Source of the DNA: Sialis fuliginosa
Lineage: Eukaryota > Arthropoda > Insecta > Megaloptera > Sialidae
Direction of reading: 5' to 3'
DNA: 64,000 bases
Assembly (NCBI GenBank): GCA_961205875.1
Contig: OY540815.1
Coordinates: 19,653,638-19,717,637 of the forward strand
The notes beneath the pieces are model-generated. The model worked only from the letters and a program-made list of their open reading frames with translations. It had not been told where the DNA came from and searched no databases. This document shows, in pieces, positions 13,262 to 23,890 of the stretch (position 1 is its first letter; every line of letters begins with the position of its first letter). The translations under genes were made by a program, and so were the position numbers.

Positions 13262-13570
13262 TATATCCCAACATGAAGATGGATATTTATTATTGTTTGT
13301 GTGTTTTGGCCGCTAGATCGGCGTCGTTTGCCGCGTCGGCCGAATGTGACGTTGCAGATGACTGTTGCCCGGCTACTGGCCGCCCTTCGGCCTCGCCGCC
13401 GCCGGGGGTGGCCGCAACGTGCGGTGTGTTCAACAGCGCGCGCGCATCGTACAACGTATATTGATTTTGCTCCTCATCCAGGAGTTGCTCAACGCCAAGA
13501 CAAGGACGACGACGCCGATGAGAACGCGTTTCATAAACGTACGCGGACGTCGTCCTCAAATCGTTTCAAT
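13262..13570. other. CpG-rich island with competing small ORFs
   Basis: About 300 bases here are rich in GC and CpG (for example 'cctcgccgccgccggggg', 'agcgcgcgcgcatcg', 'acgacgacgccgatg') in surroundings that are otherwise strongly AT-rich. Several frames are open on both strands. The minus frame 13290-13559 begins only at TTG and ends LAAKTHKQ. The plus frame 13273-13464 starts at a real ATG (MKMDIYYCLCVLAARS...) and has an ECDVADDCCP cysteine cluster after a hydrophobic start. A separate minus ATG frame is listed at 13430-13534. This could be a host exon, a promoter-type island or a decayed insert. I do not recognise the protein on either strand. Confidence 0.55.
13430..13534 (-). other. 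Candidate short secreted-peptide ORF
   Basis: This minus-strand ATG frame encodes 34 residues beginning MKRVLIGVVVLVLALSNSW, which has a basic N-terminus and a hydrophobic core typical of a signal peptide. The remainder (MRSKINIRCTMRARC) is short and basic with two cysteines. In an overlapping frame the same strand stays open to 13290, so this could instead be the first part of a longer gene after an unseen splice or frame change. GC-rich DNA leaves frames open by chance, so this is only a candidate. I do not recognise the family. Confidence 0.2.
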
Positions 13571-14170
13571 AACACCACCTCAAAGCTCTTACAAATATTT
13601 GTCAGTAGTGAGATTTTTTTATATTCTTTATGTCAAGTAAATAACTTATAAAACTCATTTTAAGGTTAATATTGTAATACGACTCATTCTATACTAGCAA
13701 TGTGACTGCTAATTTTGATACCAATATCGTATTTTTAACAATTTGATAAATTAACTTACTGCTAGTTGTCTAATTTCTGAACGGTTCAAATGAAACTATA
13801 TAATAATACGAGTATATGTACGTTTTAAATATAGTTCTATATATTATAATAATATACCATTACTTGTTATAAATTAATCTTTGTTTTTTATTTTGAAATG
13901 TCATTTGTATTAATTTATAAAAAAATGTCAATCCAAGCTTATTTACATAGGTACACAGTACACCCAAAAATGTTTTTATAATGCTGAAAGTATGTTTTCA
14001 TTCCGAATTTTTTTAAGTTTATGCGTTGTTTTATAAGCGCATTAAAATCTATTTTAAAAGAATTTGTATTTATTTGTTCCGAGTTAACTTTAAAACTACT
14101 AAACCGATTTTGACTAGATTATCATTGTTAGAATATTATCTGTATCAAATAATAACAAATTAATTGTCTA
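13571..14170. other. AT-rich spacer
   Basis: No frame, RNA gene or repeat with support is visible between the CpG-rich island and the inverted repeat starting near 14171. Confidence 0.5.
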
Positions 14171-14357
14171 AATGTCAAATTTATTAAAGAAAAAGTATTC
14201 ACAAGCTTTCGATTCACAGAATCATCGTCAGGCTTTCAGAAGGAAATAAAATATGAAACTGATGTTGTAATTTCATATTTTATTTCCTTTTGACAGCCTG
14301 ATGATGATTCTGTGAATCGAAAGCTTGCGAATACTTTTTCTTTAATAATTTTGATAT
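14171..14357. repeat. Inverted repeat with hammerhead-like cores
   Basis: Arms of about 88 bp (14171-14258 and 14271-14357) flank a 12-base loop. Each arm holds the motif family CTGAYGA, a short stem, then GAAA. In the right arm, plus strand, CTGATGA is at 14298-14304, GATTC (14306-14310) pairs with GAATC (14314-14318), and GAAA is at 14319-14322. The left arm has the same core on the minus strand (14207-14231) with CTGACGA. This matches the conserved core and stem II of hammerhead ribozymes, which are known in Penelope-like elements. Stem III and a cleavage site are not evident. Related copies lie at 20517-20661 and 49771-49860. Confidence 0.65.
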
Positions 14358-14414
14358 TATTTAGGTTATTTAACGTCACTATATTATATTATTTTCTATA
14401 TCTATATTATCTTC

Positions 14415-14700
14415 TAGTATGGTCGTGTCTGGACCAAAAGTTGGTCGATAGGTAACAGCCCATGTAGGAATCCAGCCTTGACGATGGGCCCAAGTTTGGG
14501 TAGTCAATGTTGCTTTTTCGATATTGGTCCCAATCTAGGCCAACCTTCAGATACCGAGTTTCGGGTCATCTATTCTTTACCCAAGATTGGGTCAACTCTG
14601 TGCCAGCCTTGGTACGAAAAGGTTTGGTCGAGTCTTGAACGAAGTTATCATTTGTGTCAGTATTGGCTAACATTGGTGCAAGCCTAGGCCAACCGTGGCT
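14415..14700. repeat. Degenerate TTGG/CCAA-rich minisatellite
   Basis: The stretch repeatedly alternates CCAA and TTGG half-sites: 'gggcccaagtttgggt', 'ggtcccaatctaggccaacc', 'acccaagattgggt', 'gccagccttggt', 'attggctaacattggtgc' and 'gcctaggccaaccgtggc'. The units are about 15-25 bp, imperfect and partly palindromic. It is clearly GC-richer than its neighbours. The frame 14478-14687 crossing it is a by-product. It may be an old tandem array inside a transposon. Confidence 0.5.
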
Positions 14701-15884
14701 TCTTAGTAATTTTTTAAATACAACATTATAATACATAATACAATATATGAATTGAAATTTAAATGGATAAAAATGAACATTAATATTCAATAAAAAATGA
14801 GTTGACATTTTCCCTTGTGAATAGAGATCGATAAAACATCTGAAATATAATGCGTGTGATACAATTTTAATTTTGTCGATAATACAGTTAACTGAATTAC
14901 TCATATGAGATACGGATGAACGGGCGTACAACGATAACATGAGAAATAGGGGTTAATCAGGGTTAATTTTATTCTGCGTTTAATCTTTTTTGTTTTTGTT
15001 TTATTTTTTTATATGCATAAATCTGTAAGATCGGTTTGTACAATGTAATTATTTTTTTGTTTGTTTAGAATTAGCGTGCCAAAGATTCGATAGAATTTTA
15101 GAATTGTAAAAATGTGTGATAATTTTTTTTTACTATTTCCTGTCAATATTATTAATTTGGTTACAAAATTACAAACAGCAATTTTCAAAGAAACAAATCC
15201 AATATTATAAATACATAACATTATATAACAAATAAACAAAATTACTCCAACCACAATTTGCCTACATATTATAATTAATCGTTTTCAACGTGACTTTCGA
15301 TTTCAGAAAAGAGTAGAAAGCGGTAAACAAACAACAAATCTCTTTGATTTGTGAATGAGAACAGAGTTAACGTATCGTGGCAAAGCGTATTATGCATTAA
15401 GGAAATCAAGGGGTATGTTTCAGTCAATTCCCGTGACCGCAAAAATCGTTTAATTGTACGTTTCAATTTTCCCTTTATTTAAAAGCTTAATAAATTGTAT
15501 TTTTTATTTATTTTTTCTACAAATATTTATTACTTTCCAGCGTTAATATATTTAGAAACAATTAATTACCCAGCACTCCGTTGAAAATATATTGTCACCT
15601 ATTTGCCATCGCTGATATCAGTGGAACTAATTTATGAATTATATACTTTAGTTATTAGAATATAAAGGTGCATATCGACTGAAGAAACATTTTTGTTCCC
15701 CCTATAATTACTTTTTCCTATTTAAAACTAAATTGTGTTCAGCACTAGGTTGACAATAATTATTTATTGTATAAACAGTACTAAATAAGCTTGTTGCTCA
15801 GTAGTTACATTTGTGCTCCCGTAACAATGCAAAATCACGACAACCAGAAACAAAACTAAAACGATCCTCAACTTAAACTACATA
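14701..15884. other. AT-rich stretch, no gene seen
   Basis: Only short low-complexity frames on the minus strand, with no homology or splice framework visible. Nothing else is supported. Confidence 0.55.
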
Positions 15885-16420
15885 AGGTACTGTCACCAGT
15901 CTTGGCAAATACCCCAGTAATGGCAAATGTTTAATTAAATGTACTAAATTAGAAATATGTGTTGATATTTGATTAAACTACCATTTCTGAATATTAATTA
16001 ATATACATTTAACTATCTTACAGCGTGATTTGATGACAATCGGCCAGTAGGTGTCAAAATGGTGGACATTATTAGTGTAATTTATTTATTAATTTTTATA
16101 TTGTATTATCATAGCAACTACTTTACATTGTTTTAAATTTGACGATTCTTTCTTTTGTATTTTTTGTGTTGTAGTACTTATCATTTAGTAATCATTAGCA
16201 AGTGTCCATCACTGCGTGCTCATTACTGGAGAAAAAACATAAACAAAATAAAAGGTTATAATTTAAAAAACAAACTATATTTGCGGACTTTGGTAATTAA
16301 AGAGTTACTTGTTTTATTAGTAACATATATGAGTTCATGAGAATTACAAAAAAAGAAGCCCGTCAATCACAAAAACAGTAAACTTTGCTCTTATAGCGGC
16401 CATAACTGGTGACAGTACCT
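15885..16420 (+). mobile_element. MITE family A, complete copy, TA-flanked
   Basis: The 536-bp element starts AGGTACTGTCACCAGT and ends with the exact complement ACTGGTGACAGTACCT, a 16-bp perfect terminal inverted repeat. It is flanked by TA on both sides (15883-15884 and 16421-16422), fitting a Tc1/mariner-like non-autonomous element. The interior is AT-rich; the frame 16155-16340 lies wholly inside it and is not a gene. Copies at 57311-57808, 61080-61361, 1-145 and 40893-40961 make it the most abundant family in the window. Confidence 0.85.
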
Positions 16421-16422
16421 TA

Positions 16423-17686
16423 CTTGTTGACTTGAGTTTCATTTGAGTTTCATAGCACCAATATTCGTTAACAGAAAGTTGCTCTACTAGTACAGTGAAT
16501 ATTCATCTTAATATGTAGGTCGTATAACGCAATTTCGCCAAGCAAGCGTTTAAAGAATTAAAAATATTTTAAATTATAATTAAACATTAATAATTGAAAA
16601 TTAACAACCTTCGTTTATTTTATGAGAGTTGTCATTTCAAAAATGACTTGTTTGCAGTAGAACCAACTTGTTAAAAATGATTAAATCATTTTCCACGTTG
16701 TAATTTTCCCAGCCTCTTATTTAAATTTATAGCGTTTAGTAAAATGAGGCCGTTAGTGTATGTAAGATCAGTTTGAAAATTAATCTATGTTTAAGTACTA
16801 AATTTAAATAAGTTAAATATTTATATCGAACTTATCTTGAGTAATCAAATATTACTTAATGCAATTAAGTTCTAGTTTTTTTATTTCTTGTTAAATTTAA
16901 AGAAAGTTTAACTGAAAATTGGTTCAGTTTACGTATTTAAAATAAATAATACCAAATATTTTTAATTATTGTAAATAAATAGGAAAAAATTGACAAATTT
17001 TGGGGTCTACGACAAAGGGCAGAATCCCGAAAGGTCGACATGGACAAAAGGCAGACAAAAAAAATTTTGTACTAACAACTTTAATACAATTAATATTTGT
17101 CGATAACATTAATAAAAATAGAAAAAAACATTTTAAATCAAATTCCATGTTCATATACTAATACCAATAGATCTATAACTATAATTTATTATGTAAATCA
17201 CCAGTTTCTATTTCAAGAAATAACAATTGGAATAAACAATAAAAATAAAATAGATAAAAATTAAAAGTTTTTGCTTCCTTCTGACAAGATATCATAGTCA
17301 GAGGATGTTTGGGTTAAAGTAACTTATTACTATACGGATCACGTATTTATTACATAACTACAATTGCATTTCTACCAGAGAGACGTCTAAATCACAATTA
17401 CAATTATTTTATTATTTCTGCTCGTTGCATCTCCGTTTTAACAAAAAACCGTCTGCGTATTTTTACTAAAAAATAACATGTTTCGTTTCTCATTTATTTT
17501 TTAACCCTATAACTGTTTTTTGTGTTTGCTGTTTATTTGTACTTTTTATTCAACAACAAACGAATAGATTGGATAAATTGTTACTATGTTTTTTTGTTCA
17601 TTGTATGAAGCACTTTGAAATATTTATTGAAGGTATAGTAAAAAAGCTACTTTGATTATATTTGTACAGTTACCTTATTTTCATCT
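16423..17686. other. AT-rich stretch, no gene seen
   Basis: No supported gene or repeat. The minus frame near 16966-17154 is low-complexity and begins without a convincing context. Confidence 0.55.
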
Positions 17687-18113
17687 CAGTGGCGTAACCA
17701 GAAATTTTTTTGAAGAGGTGGGCAAAAATATATAAATAAAAAAAATTCAAAAATTTTAAATTACCTTTTCAATTTTCACAAAACGACTGGAGGAAAGGGA
17801 ATTTACCTTAGATTAGGAAAGACTATGGATACATAACAACCAATGCTAGTCCGTATATGAAAGTGTTACCAAAATTTTACTACGGCCATCTTTTCTTAAT
17901 TGTCAAAACCGCATATTATCCCAGAGGCGTCAGTTGAAAATTTAAAATATGCAAATATGTTTTAAATTACAATTGAATTTAGTATGTACGAGAGATGATA
18001 GTTCCAAATAAATATAAATATATTTTAAAGACAATATAAAACATTTATTATTAACTTATTTTATAATTCAAAACAATTGATATTTATTTTAAAATCTGAA
18101 TGATACGCCATTG
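17687..18113. mobile_element. Probable hAT MITE, diverged
   Basis: The left end, CAGTGGCGTAACCAGAAATT, is a typical hAT-type terminus. The right end, TGATACGCCATTG, is its imperfect complement, matching CARTGGCGTA over about 10 bases. The flanking octamers (TTTCATCT and ACTCATGG) agree at only about half of positions, so either the duplication has decayed or the right end is misplaced. The AT-rich interior has no transposase. Confidence 0.5.
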
Positions 18114-18640
18114 ACTCATGGAGCGATATTTTGTGGAGTGATATGGTAACATCGCTAGGTAATGTGTTATTTATCCTTTACCCTTTCTTGTCTAAGATAT
18201 TTACCTATATACAAAACTGTTTATTCATAATTGTATATTTCTATAATTTTTTTGCATCACTGTTTTCACCACCAAAATTAGTATATTTATCGATATTATA
18301 AAAAATACCTCTAAAACGATCAAAAACTTTTCATTCTAGGTATAACAATAAAAATATCACATTTTAATAAATCAAAGCATCTATTCACAAACATTTTATT
18401 TGTAATTCCAGCATCAATGAAATTATAATATTTACTCCGACATTTAGTGTGGTTTATTATTATCAATCGGCATTTATTTTATGACTGGCATTTAATATTA
18501 CAAACATATCATATCTATGTATAAAACATTTCAGTGAAAGTTAATTTCGCTTTTACTCGGTATACAAATTGCCAACATTGAAGAGTGTATTTCATCATAA
18601 TAATGGAAAATTATTAAATAATGTAATTTAAAATTTCGTA
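18114..18640. other. AT-rich stretch, no gene seen
   Basis: No supported coding or repeat feature. Confidence 0.5.
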
Positions 18641-18995
18641 AGGTACCTGCGGCAAATAAGGCCCAGGGTGTAATTAGGCCCACGTGAAAAAAAAAACACA
18701 TTTGCAATAGTTGGATCAGTCTGGATTTTTATATATATACACATAGAAGGTACTTATACAAAGCTAACTACACACTAGTTTCTCGCCGCACTAACTTTTC
18801 GGTACCTCTGAGTTTATTGCGAAAGATGGTGACGAATGCTCAATTTTATAAAAATAATCTCAATTTTTGTAAAATTTTTTTGATGTATTATATGTTTCTT
18901 ATTTGTTCAGGTAATAGTTCGATCCTTAAAGTTTATGGTAAAAAAAAATATACCGTAGTACCTTACGGATAATAAGGCCCCCCAAATTTAAGATC
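18641..18995. repeat. Two direct copies of GTACCT-CGG-AATAAGGCCC
   Basis: The motif 'aggtacctgcggcaaataag' followed by GCCC at 18641-18664 recurs as 'gtaccttacggataataagg' followed by CCCC at about 18957-18982. Read as an inverted pair, AGGTAC ends flanked by TA (18639-18640 and 18964-18965) also fit a 323-bp element related to MITE family A. The direct-repeat reading matches over a longer length. No gene inside. Confidence 0.45.
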
Positions 18996-19359
18996 GGACT
19001 TTTTATTATTTATTACAATTTATGATCACATATTTTGTTCTAGATTTGTATGTAATTTTTATATACTAATAGTTCAATAAAAAAAATAATCTACAACGAA
19101 GAAATAACGTGGTCTGGTGAGAGTTTAGCAGTTTAGTTTAAATCAAAAAATTTTTTTTTGGAAAACTATAAGTTTTTGGAAGCTAATATTTGGTCAGGTT
19201 GAATGTTAAATAGAATGTGACTTCCAAAAAAATAATCAGCTAAATATATGTAAAGGCATGTTTTGCATGCTTACCCGGCTATAGCCTTTGTAAAAAAATT
19301 ATTTAATAAGTATTTTTTTTAGTTCTCTCTTTTTATAGTGTACAATTAATCCAAAAAAT

Positions 19360-19568
19360 CACCTCATTTGTTTTGCATGTAAGTTTTGACCCAATAGGAA
19401 AAATACAACCAGTATAAGATTAACAGCTTTTTTCCATTTTCACTTGTAAGATGTTATTTTTAAAACTTAAAAATAACAAAGTTTTAAATTGAAATGTTAT
19501 TTGTTATTTACAGTTTGTGTGTTTTTATTTATATCGATTTAAAAGTTACAAGCAAAACAAATGAGGTG
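19360..19568. mobile_element. 209-bp fold-back element
   Basis: It begins CACCTCATTTGTTTTGC and ends with the complement GCAAAACAAATGAGGTG. The arms extend to about 28 bp with three mismatches, and weaker pairing continues inside ('aaaacttaaaaataac' against 'gttatttttaaaactt'-like sequence). Flanks are A-rich (AAAAAAT and AAAAATT), so a target duplication cannot be judged. Non-coding. Confidence 0.7.
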
Positions 19569-20516
19569 AAAAATTGTCGGATATTTGTAACAAATTTTGT
19601 TGTTTATATCCAAATATGACAACATTCATCAAGCTGATGGTTTATTTAAATTATTTTAGATCAAGCTTTTAAAAAAATATATAACCTATATACATTATGA
19701 AATTTTCGCAATTTAAAATATTTGCAAGTACATACATATATCTTTTAATAAAAATTGAAAAGAATCTTTAGCAAAAAAATAATTTTTCTTAAAAGAAATA
19801 CAACCCTCAACCCATCCTTAAAATAAAATAACGATAATATGGAAGTTCTAAAATAAAACTCGCACAAATATAGTATGTTTATACAGGCCGGTACACCTGT
19901 TTCGAAACCGCCCTTAGAGAGTTAAAACAAAGAACATTTTTCATGGTTTTTGCTTTGCTTTCGATGATAGATATGAATATTTTTTGTAGTGCTATCACTG
20001 CCGGCAGCAGAATCGAATGTATCTTTCATATTGCACACTTTTTACACTTCGTTGAGAAGATATTTGTTTGCTTAACACAACTGTTCTTATACAATTTCAA
20101 TTGAGCTATAAATATATAGATATATGTATGTTATGATATATTCTCTCCAGTTAATTAGAATAATATATTATACTGCCTTGCTTAGGTAAAGGGAAGTAAG
20201 GTGTAAAAAATAAAAACGAAGAAACTCGAAGTTTTTTTTTTAACTTAATTAATAATTTTTTTTTCATAAAATTTATTTAGCGACCAATGATAAGTTACAT
20301 TTGAGTGTAATTTTAGTTTACAATTCATCAAAATGGCTAAATTGAGTAACTTACTGTCTTTTGTACTCTGTAAAACAGAAGTACTGCTTTCTTCCACTGT
20401 TTTAACTATTTAAGTTTTTTTTTGTCAGAGGTAAAACGCAGTTCCGGTACACCTCTAATAATAGAATAATAATATAATAGTAGTGAGCTTAAATATAATA
20501 AATAATAACAGCTGTA
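19569..20516. other. Non-coding stretch with repeated CCGGTACACCT word
   Basis: The 11-mer CCGGTACACCT occurs in the same orientation near 19891 and 20445, about 550 bp apart. It may mark the two edges of an old element, but no inverted ends or duplication could be shown. No coding sequence is seen. Confidence 0.4.
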
Positions 20517-20661
20517 TTGTCTAAACGTCAGAATTTAAAGAAGATAAAAGTAATTTCAAGCTTTCGATTCACAGAATCATCGTCAGGCTTTTAGAAGGAA
20601 TAAAATTTACGTAATCTTTTTAAAAGCCTTATCTTAATCAAATTCTGACGTTTAGACAATT
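20517..20661. repeat. Inverted repeat with minus-strand hammerhead-like core
   Basis: The ends are complementary: ATTGTCTAAACGTCAGAATT (about 20517-20536) and AATTCTGACGTTTAGACAAT (about 20641-20660). Inside, on the minus strand, is the same core as at 14.2 kb: CTGACGA (20580-20586), the stem GATTC/GAATC and GAAA (20562-20565). The segment shares 'caagctttcgattcacag' with the 14.2-kb arms, so these are one family. Assignment to Penelope-like elements is an inference. Confidence 0.65.
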
Positions 20662-21299
20662 AAGTTTTTATTATTTATTATATAAAATATTATATAAATA
20701 TTCGGTAGACTCCTAAAGAACGTTTGATGTTAATAACAAAAAATAATTAGTAGGTAAGTATAAAACACTCTTCGAGAATTGTATCTGGATAAGATCCCAA
20801 AACCACGACTGTTGAGATTAAACTACACCAATGCACCCAAATTGGAACACGTTCTCTTTCTCTCTATCCTTTTGATGATTCGCTCTTTGAGAGGTAACGT
20901 GGCGTCATCTTTACAGGAAATTGACCTACTATGAACGAAATGGTCCTTTTCTACGTTTTCAATGGATTTCGTTAGCAATATTAAGAACTACATATATAGT
21001 TAATACAACAATTGTGGCTGAAGTGTTTATAATAGTTATCATTTGAATTAAAAACGAAAAAATACTATGCCCACGATTTTACCGCACTAAGCAAATTTTC
21101 AAAAAGTTACGTTTAAAATATCTTAATAATTAAAGTCATATTTAAAATATTTTGTCGAATATTTGGATGGTTTTTGACACACAAAAACTATTTACCGACA
21201 TACTATTAAAATCAGATATATTTTGATTTAATTATAATATAAATTATTATTATTGATAATTTTGATATTAAATTAGAATTTTGAAAGATGAAAAAAGAA
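20662..21299. other. AT-rich stretch, no gene seen
   Basis: A slightly GC-richer patch at 20800-20960 (CT-rich, 'ttctctttctctctatcc') has no frame or splice framework I can support. Confidence 0.5.
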
Positions 21300-21480
21300 G
21301 TTAAAAATTAATTGATGAAATGGACGTATTTTTGTATTTTTATTTAAAATGATGTAACTTTATAAGTACCGCCCTAGAAAAAGATAACCGATGATTTTGT
21401 CTTGATATTTTCGAATTTGTTGTAAGCGATTCTGATCTTGAGGGTAGCAGACGAATTTTGAAGCCCATAGTATCATAACT
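21300..21480 (+). repeat. Unclassified dispersed repeat, longest copy
   Basis: This copy contains 'gatgaaatggacgtatttt', 'gatgtaact', 'ctagaaaaagataaccgat', 'cgaatttgttgtaagcgatt' and 'gaagcccatagta'. The first half recurs on the minus strand at 41605-41715 and the second half on the minus strand at 39540-39618, so the full unit is at least 180 bp. No ends or target duplications were identified, so the class is unknown. Confidence 0.6.
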
Positions 21481-22131
21481 TGAGATTTATTATCCACATA
21501 ATATTAAATTTCAATAACATCATAATTCTTTCTTTGCCTTTATGACAACAGAACCCTTTAAAAATAATTTATTAACAAGAAAATTGAAGAAAGCTACACA
21601 GATCAAAGAATTACTCAAGCCATTAAATTTAACCTTACTCAATCTTAGCTGATAAGACTTTTTGGAACGCTAGTATTTCTTACTTTTTGATGTTGGTCGC
21701 TCCATGCCAGAGATAAAAGGATTGTTCAAATATATTTATACCTTGATGTATTTTGTCCTTAATGGAAGAAGGAACTGTAAGTGTAAGAAAAGTAAACAGG
21801 TTAATACTGATAATCCCGAAAAGAGCAATTCTGCGAGCTACTTGTCTTTGAAAAAGTTAAATGAAATCTTGTTAAATATTTTTTTTTATAAATTTGTAAT
21901 GTGTTGTTTATTTATGTATTTATGATTTTTGTGTGTGTTAAAATTGGTTCATTTTTATCAATAAATAGAAAATGATATAATAATAATAAGACCGTACTTG
22001 TGTTAGTATAATAATATTAATGTAACTATTATATAATAAAAATATTTTTTATTTTACATTTCTAACCATTTTATTCATACAATAGGTAAAATTACATCTA
22101 AACTATTTGTATACATTAATAATTTTTAAAA
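21481..22131. other. AT-rich stretch, no gene seen
   Basis: A plus frame at 21704-21925 starts at an ATG (MPEIKGLFKYIYTLMYF...) and crosses a donor-like GAACT/GTAAGTG near 21775. Its lysine- and tyrosine-rich composition is what AT-rich DNA yields by chance, so no gene is called. Confidence 0.45.
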
Positions 22132-22133
22132 TA

Positions 22134-22497
22134 CAGTCGACTCTCGATAATTTGAAACTCAAGGAACCAGAGAAAAAGTTCAAATTACCGAGAGTTCAAA
22201 ATAATAAGAGCTCAAAAGGAGTTAGTTAGGAAAAAATTCAAATAAACAAGAGTTTGATTAAAAGTATGTACATATGTATGTACAATGTGGTCTTTACTAA
22301 TTTACGTGGAATTACAGAAGTGATTCAAAATACTTCAAATTATAGAGCACTGACTTCAAATTATACGAGTGTTGGCGAGCAAGATGCCGTTACTATTACT
22401 TCAAATTAAAATAAAAAAATAAAATTATCGAGTGTTTTTCAAGGGGCCGGAAAAAACATCAAATTATTGAGAGATTTAAATTATCGAAAGTCGACTG
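22134..22497. mobile_element. pogo/Tigger-like MITE, TA-flanked
   Basis: The termini are CAGTCGACTCTCGATAATTT on the left and the complement of CAGTCGACTTTCGATAATTT on the right, about 26 bp of inverted repeat with few mismatches. TA lies on both sides (22132-22133 and 22498-22499). The CAGTCGACTCTCGATAATTT-type end is characteristic of pogo-group Tc1/mariner elements. The element is 364 bp and non-coding, and its interior repeats 'caaattat' and 'tcgag' words. Confidence 0.85.
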
Positions 22498-22499
22498 TA

Positions 22500-23257
22500 T
22501 TGCTAAAAAAATGGGAAAAATAAAATTACATTTTAAATATTGAAATCTCTACTTTTCAGATTTTTTTTGTAAATTGAAATGTAATTCAATTAAAAAATAA
22601 ATAAAAAAGTAAAAAATATGTTTAGTAGTTGACTTGATAAGTCACATCATACCATAAAATTTAAATAGATTTTCTTTTAAAAATCATTGGAGAAAAATAT
22701 TAAAAATAATTTATTGAACCTTTTAAAAATATATGGTTACCGGTTATCCATGAAAAGGTTTGACTTTGAAATATAGCAGTTCGGTTTGAGTTCAGGTTAA
22801 TAAAAAATACGGGTTTTTCGGGTTTCGGGTTCGGGTTCAGGATGCAAAATGATAAAAATCACGATAATTATAATTTCTTTATACGAGTATAATAGTCAAT
22901 TAAAGAAATATGGAAAGAAATCGTACAATTAACAAATAACACAAATATATGTACATTATGCTTACATAATAAATAATTAAGTGTGTTTACTAAGGACTTT
23001 GGTAACGAAACCCAGCACTCCCGAAACGGTAAGATTAGCATTAATGAGTTTACACAGCAATATGCGCATCTTGTCCGTTTCCATTCTTGGAGTTCGCACC
23101 CACTTTGAAATAAGATAGTTGCGTAACACCGCGCTGTGTCTTACCACATTAGTCGTATACTGTGTTTAGAATTTTAATTGCTCGTCTACATTTCATTTGA
23201 ATAATACTCCAAACAAAAATTACTTGTCAACATTTCCTATGTCATTTTTATAGTTTT
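22500..23257. other. Non-coding stretch with GGGTTCGGGTTCAGG patch
   Basis: At 22800-22850 the phrase 'cgggtttcgggttcgggttc' then AGG resembles the patch near 4000 and suggests an old shared repeat. A modest GC-richer patch at 23010-23165 shows no supported exon. Confidence 0.45.
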
Positions 23258-23890
23258 GCTTCCTCGCAATATCGAAGATACGAGAAGCTTTATGATCGTT
23301 TCAGATTGAGACAAAAAAAATGTTCTCCGGTTTCAAAATTTTAAATTTATCTTTCCGTTTCTGTCTGTCTGTCTGTCCGTCCGTCCGTCCGTCTGTCTCC
23401 TGAATCCTTGTCACACGCATAACTCATGATACAATTTTACTAATTTTGACTATTTAAATCTAAATTTAAATTTTTCTGCTATGCAAAGTAAATACCAATT
23501 CAAAAACACAAATGATGATTTTTTAAAGCAAATTGAGAATATTTTACAAAAAATGAAATGGTGACCTATATTATAGGAAATTGAATGCTCTACAAAAAAG
23601 ATTTTATAAAATTTTCACGTAACATGTGTTGTTCTTTAGATATCTTGAAAAAATAAATATTTTGGGATGTGACACGATTTTGAAATGGAACCGTCTTTAA
23701 GCCAAACCAAACCAATCAACCAAATTTCATTAATATCAGTTCAGTGGTTCATGAGTTATATGTGTGTCAAGGATTCAGGAGACAGAGACAGACAGACACG
23801 GAATGAAAAGTGTTAAAATTTAAAAGTCGGAGAACATTTTTTTAAAACGTTCATAAAGCTTTTCGTATCTTCGATATGGCGAAGAAGCAA
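23258..23890. repeat. Inverted pair of the CTGT-rich repeat family
   Basis: A plus-strand copy (23258 to about 23430) begins GCTTCCTCGCAATATCGAAG and faces a minus-strand copy (about 23479-23890) that ends 'cttcgatatggcgaagaagc'. Both match 62721-63208, which supplies the longest single copy. Shared blocks include 'gttctccg', the CTGT/CCGT tract and 'cctgaatccttgtca'. The GCTTC-CTCG ... CGAG-AAGC terminus forms a small hairpin. The class is not clear; LINE-tail or other non-autonomous origin is possible. Confidence 0.7.
23361..23398 (+). repeat. (CTGT)n(CCGT)n microsatellite
   Basis: An uninterrupted tetranucleotide tract shifts from CTGT units to CCGT and back. It is an internal part of the repeat family at 23258-23890 and recurs at about 62853-62882. 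Confidence 0.85.

Noticed and set aside
14478-14940. Overlapping frames on both strands in the TTGG-rich region
   Set aside because: By-products of the degenerate minisatellite and AT-rich flank; no family resemblance.
16155-16340. 61-codon frame
   Set aside because: Lies wholly inside MITE family A, which is non-coding.
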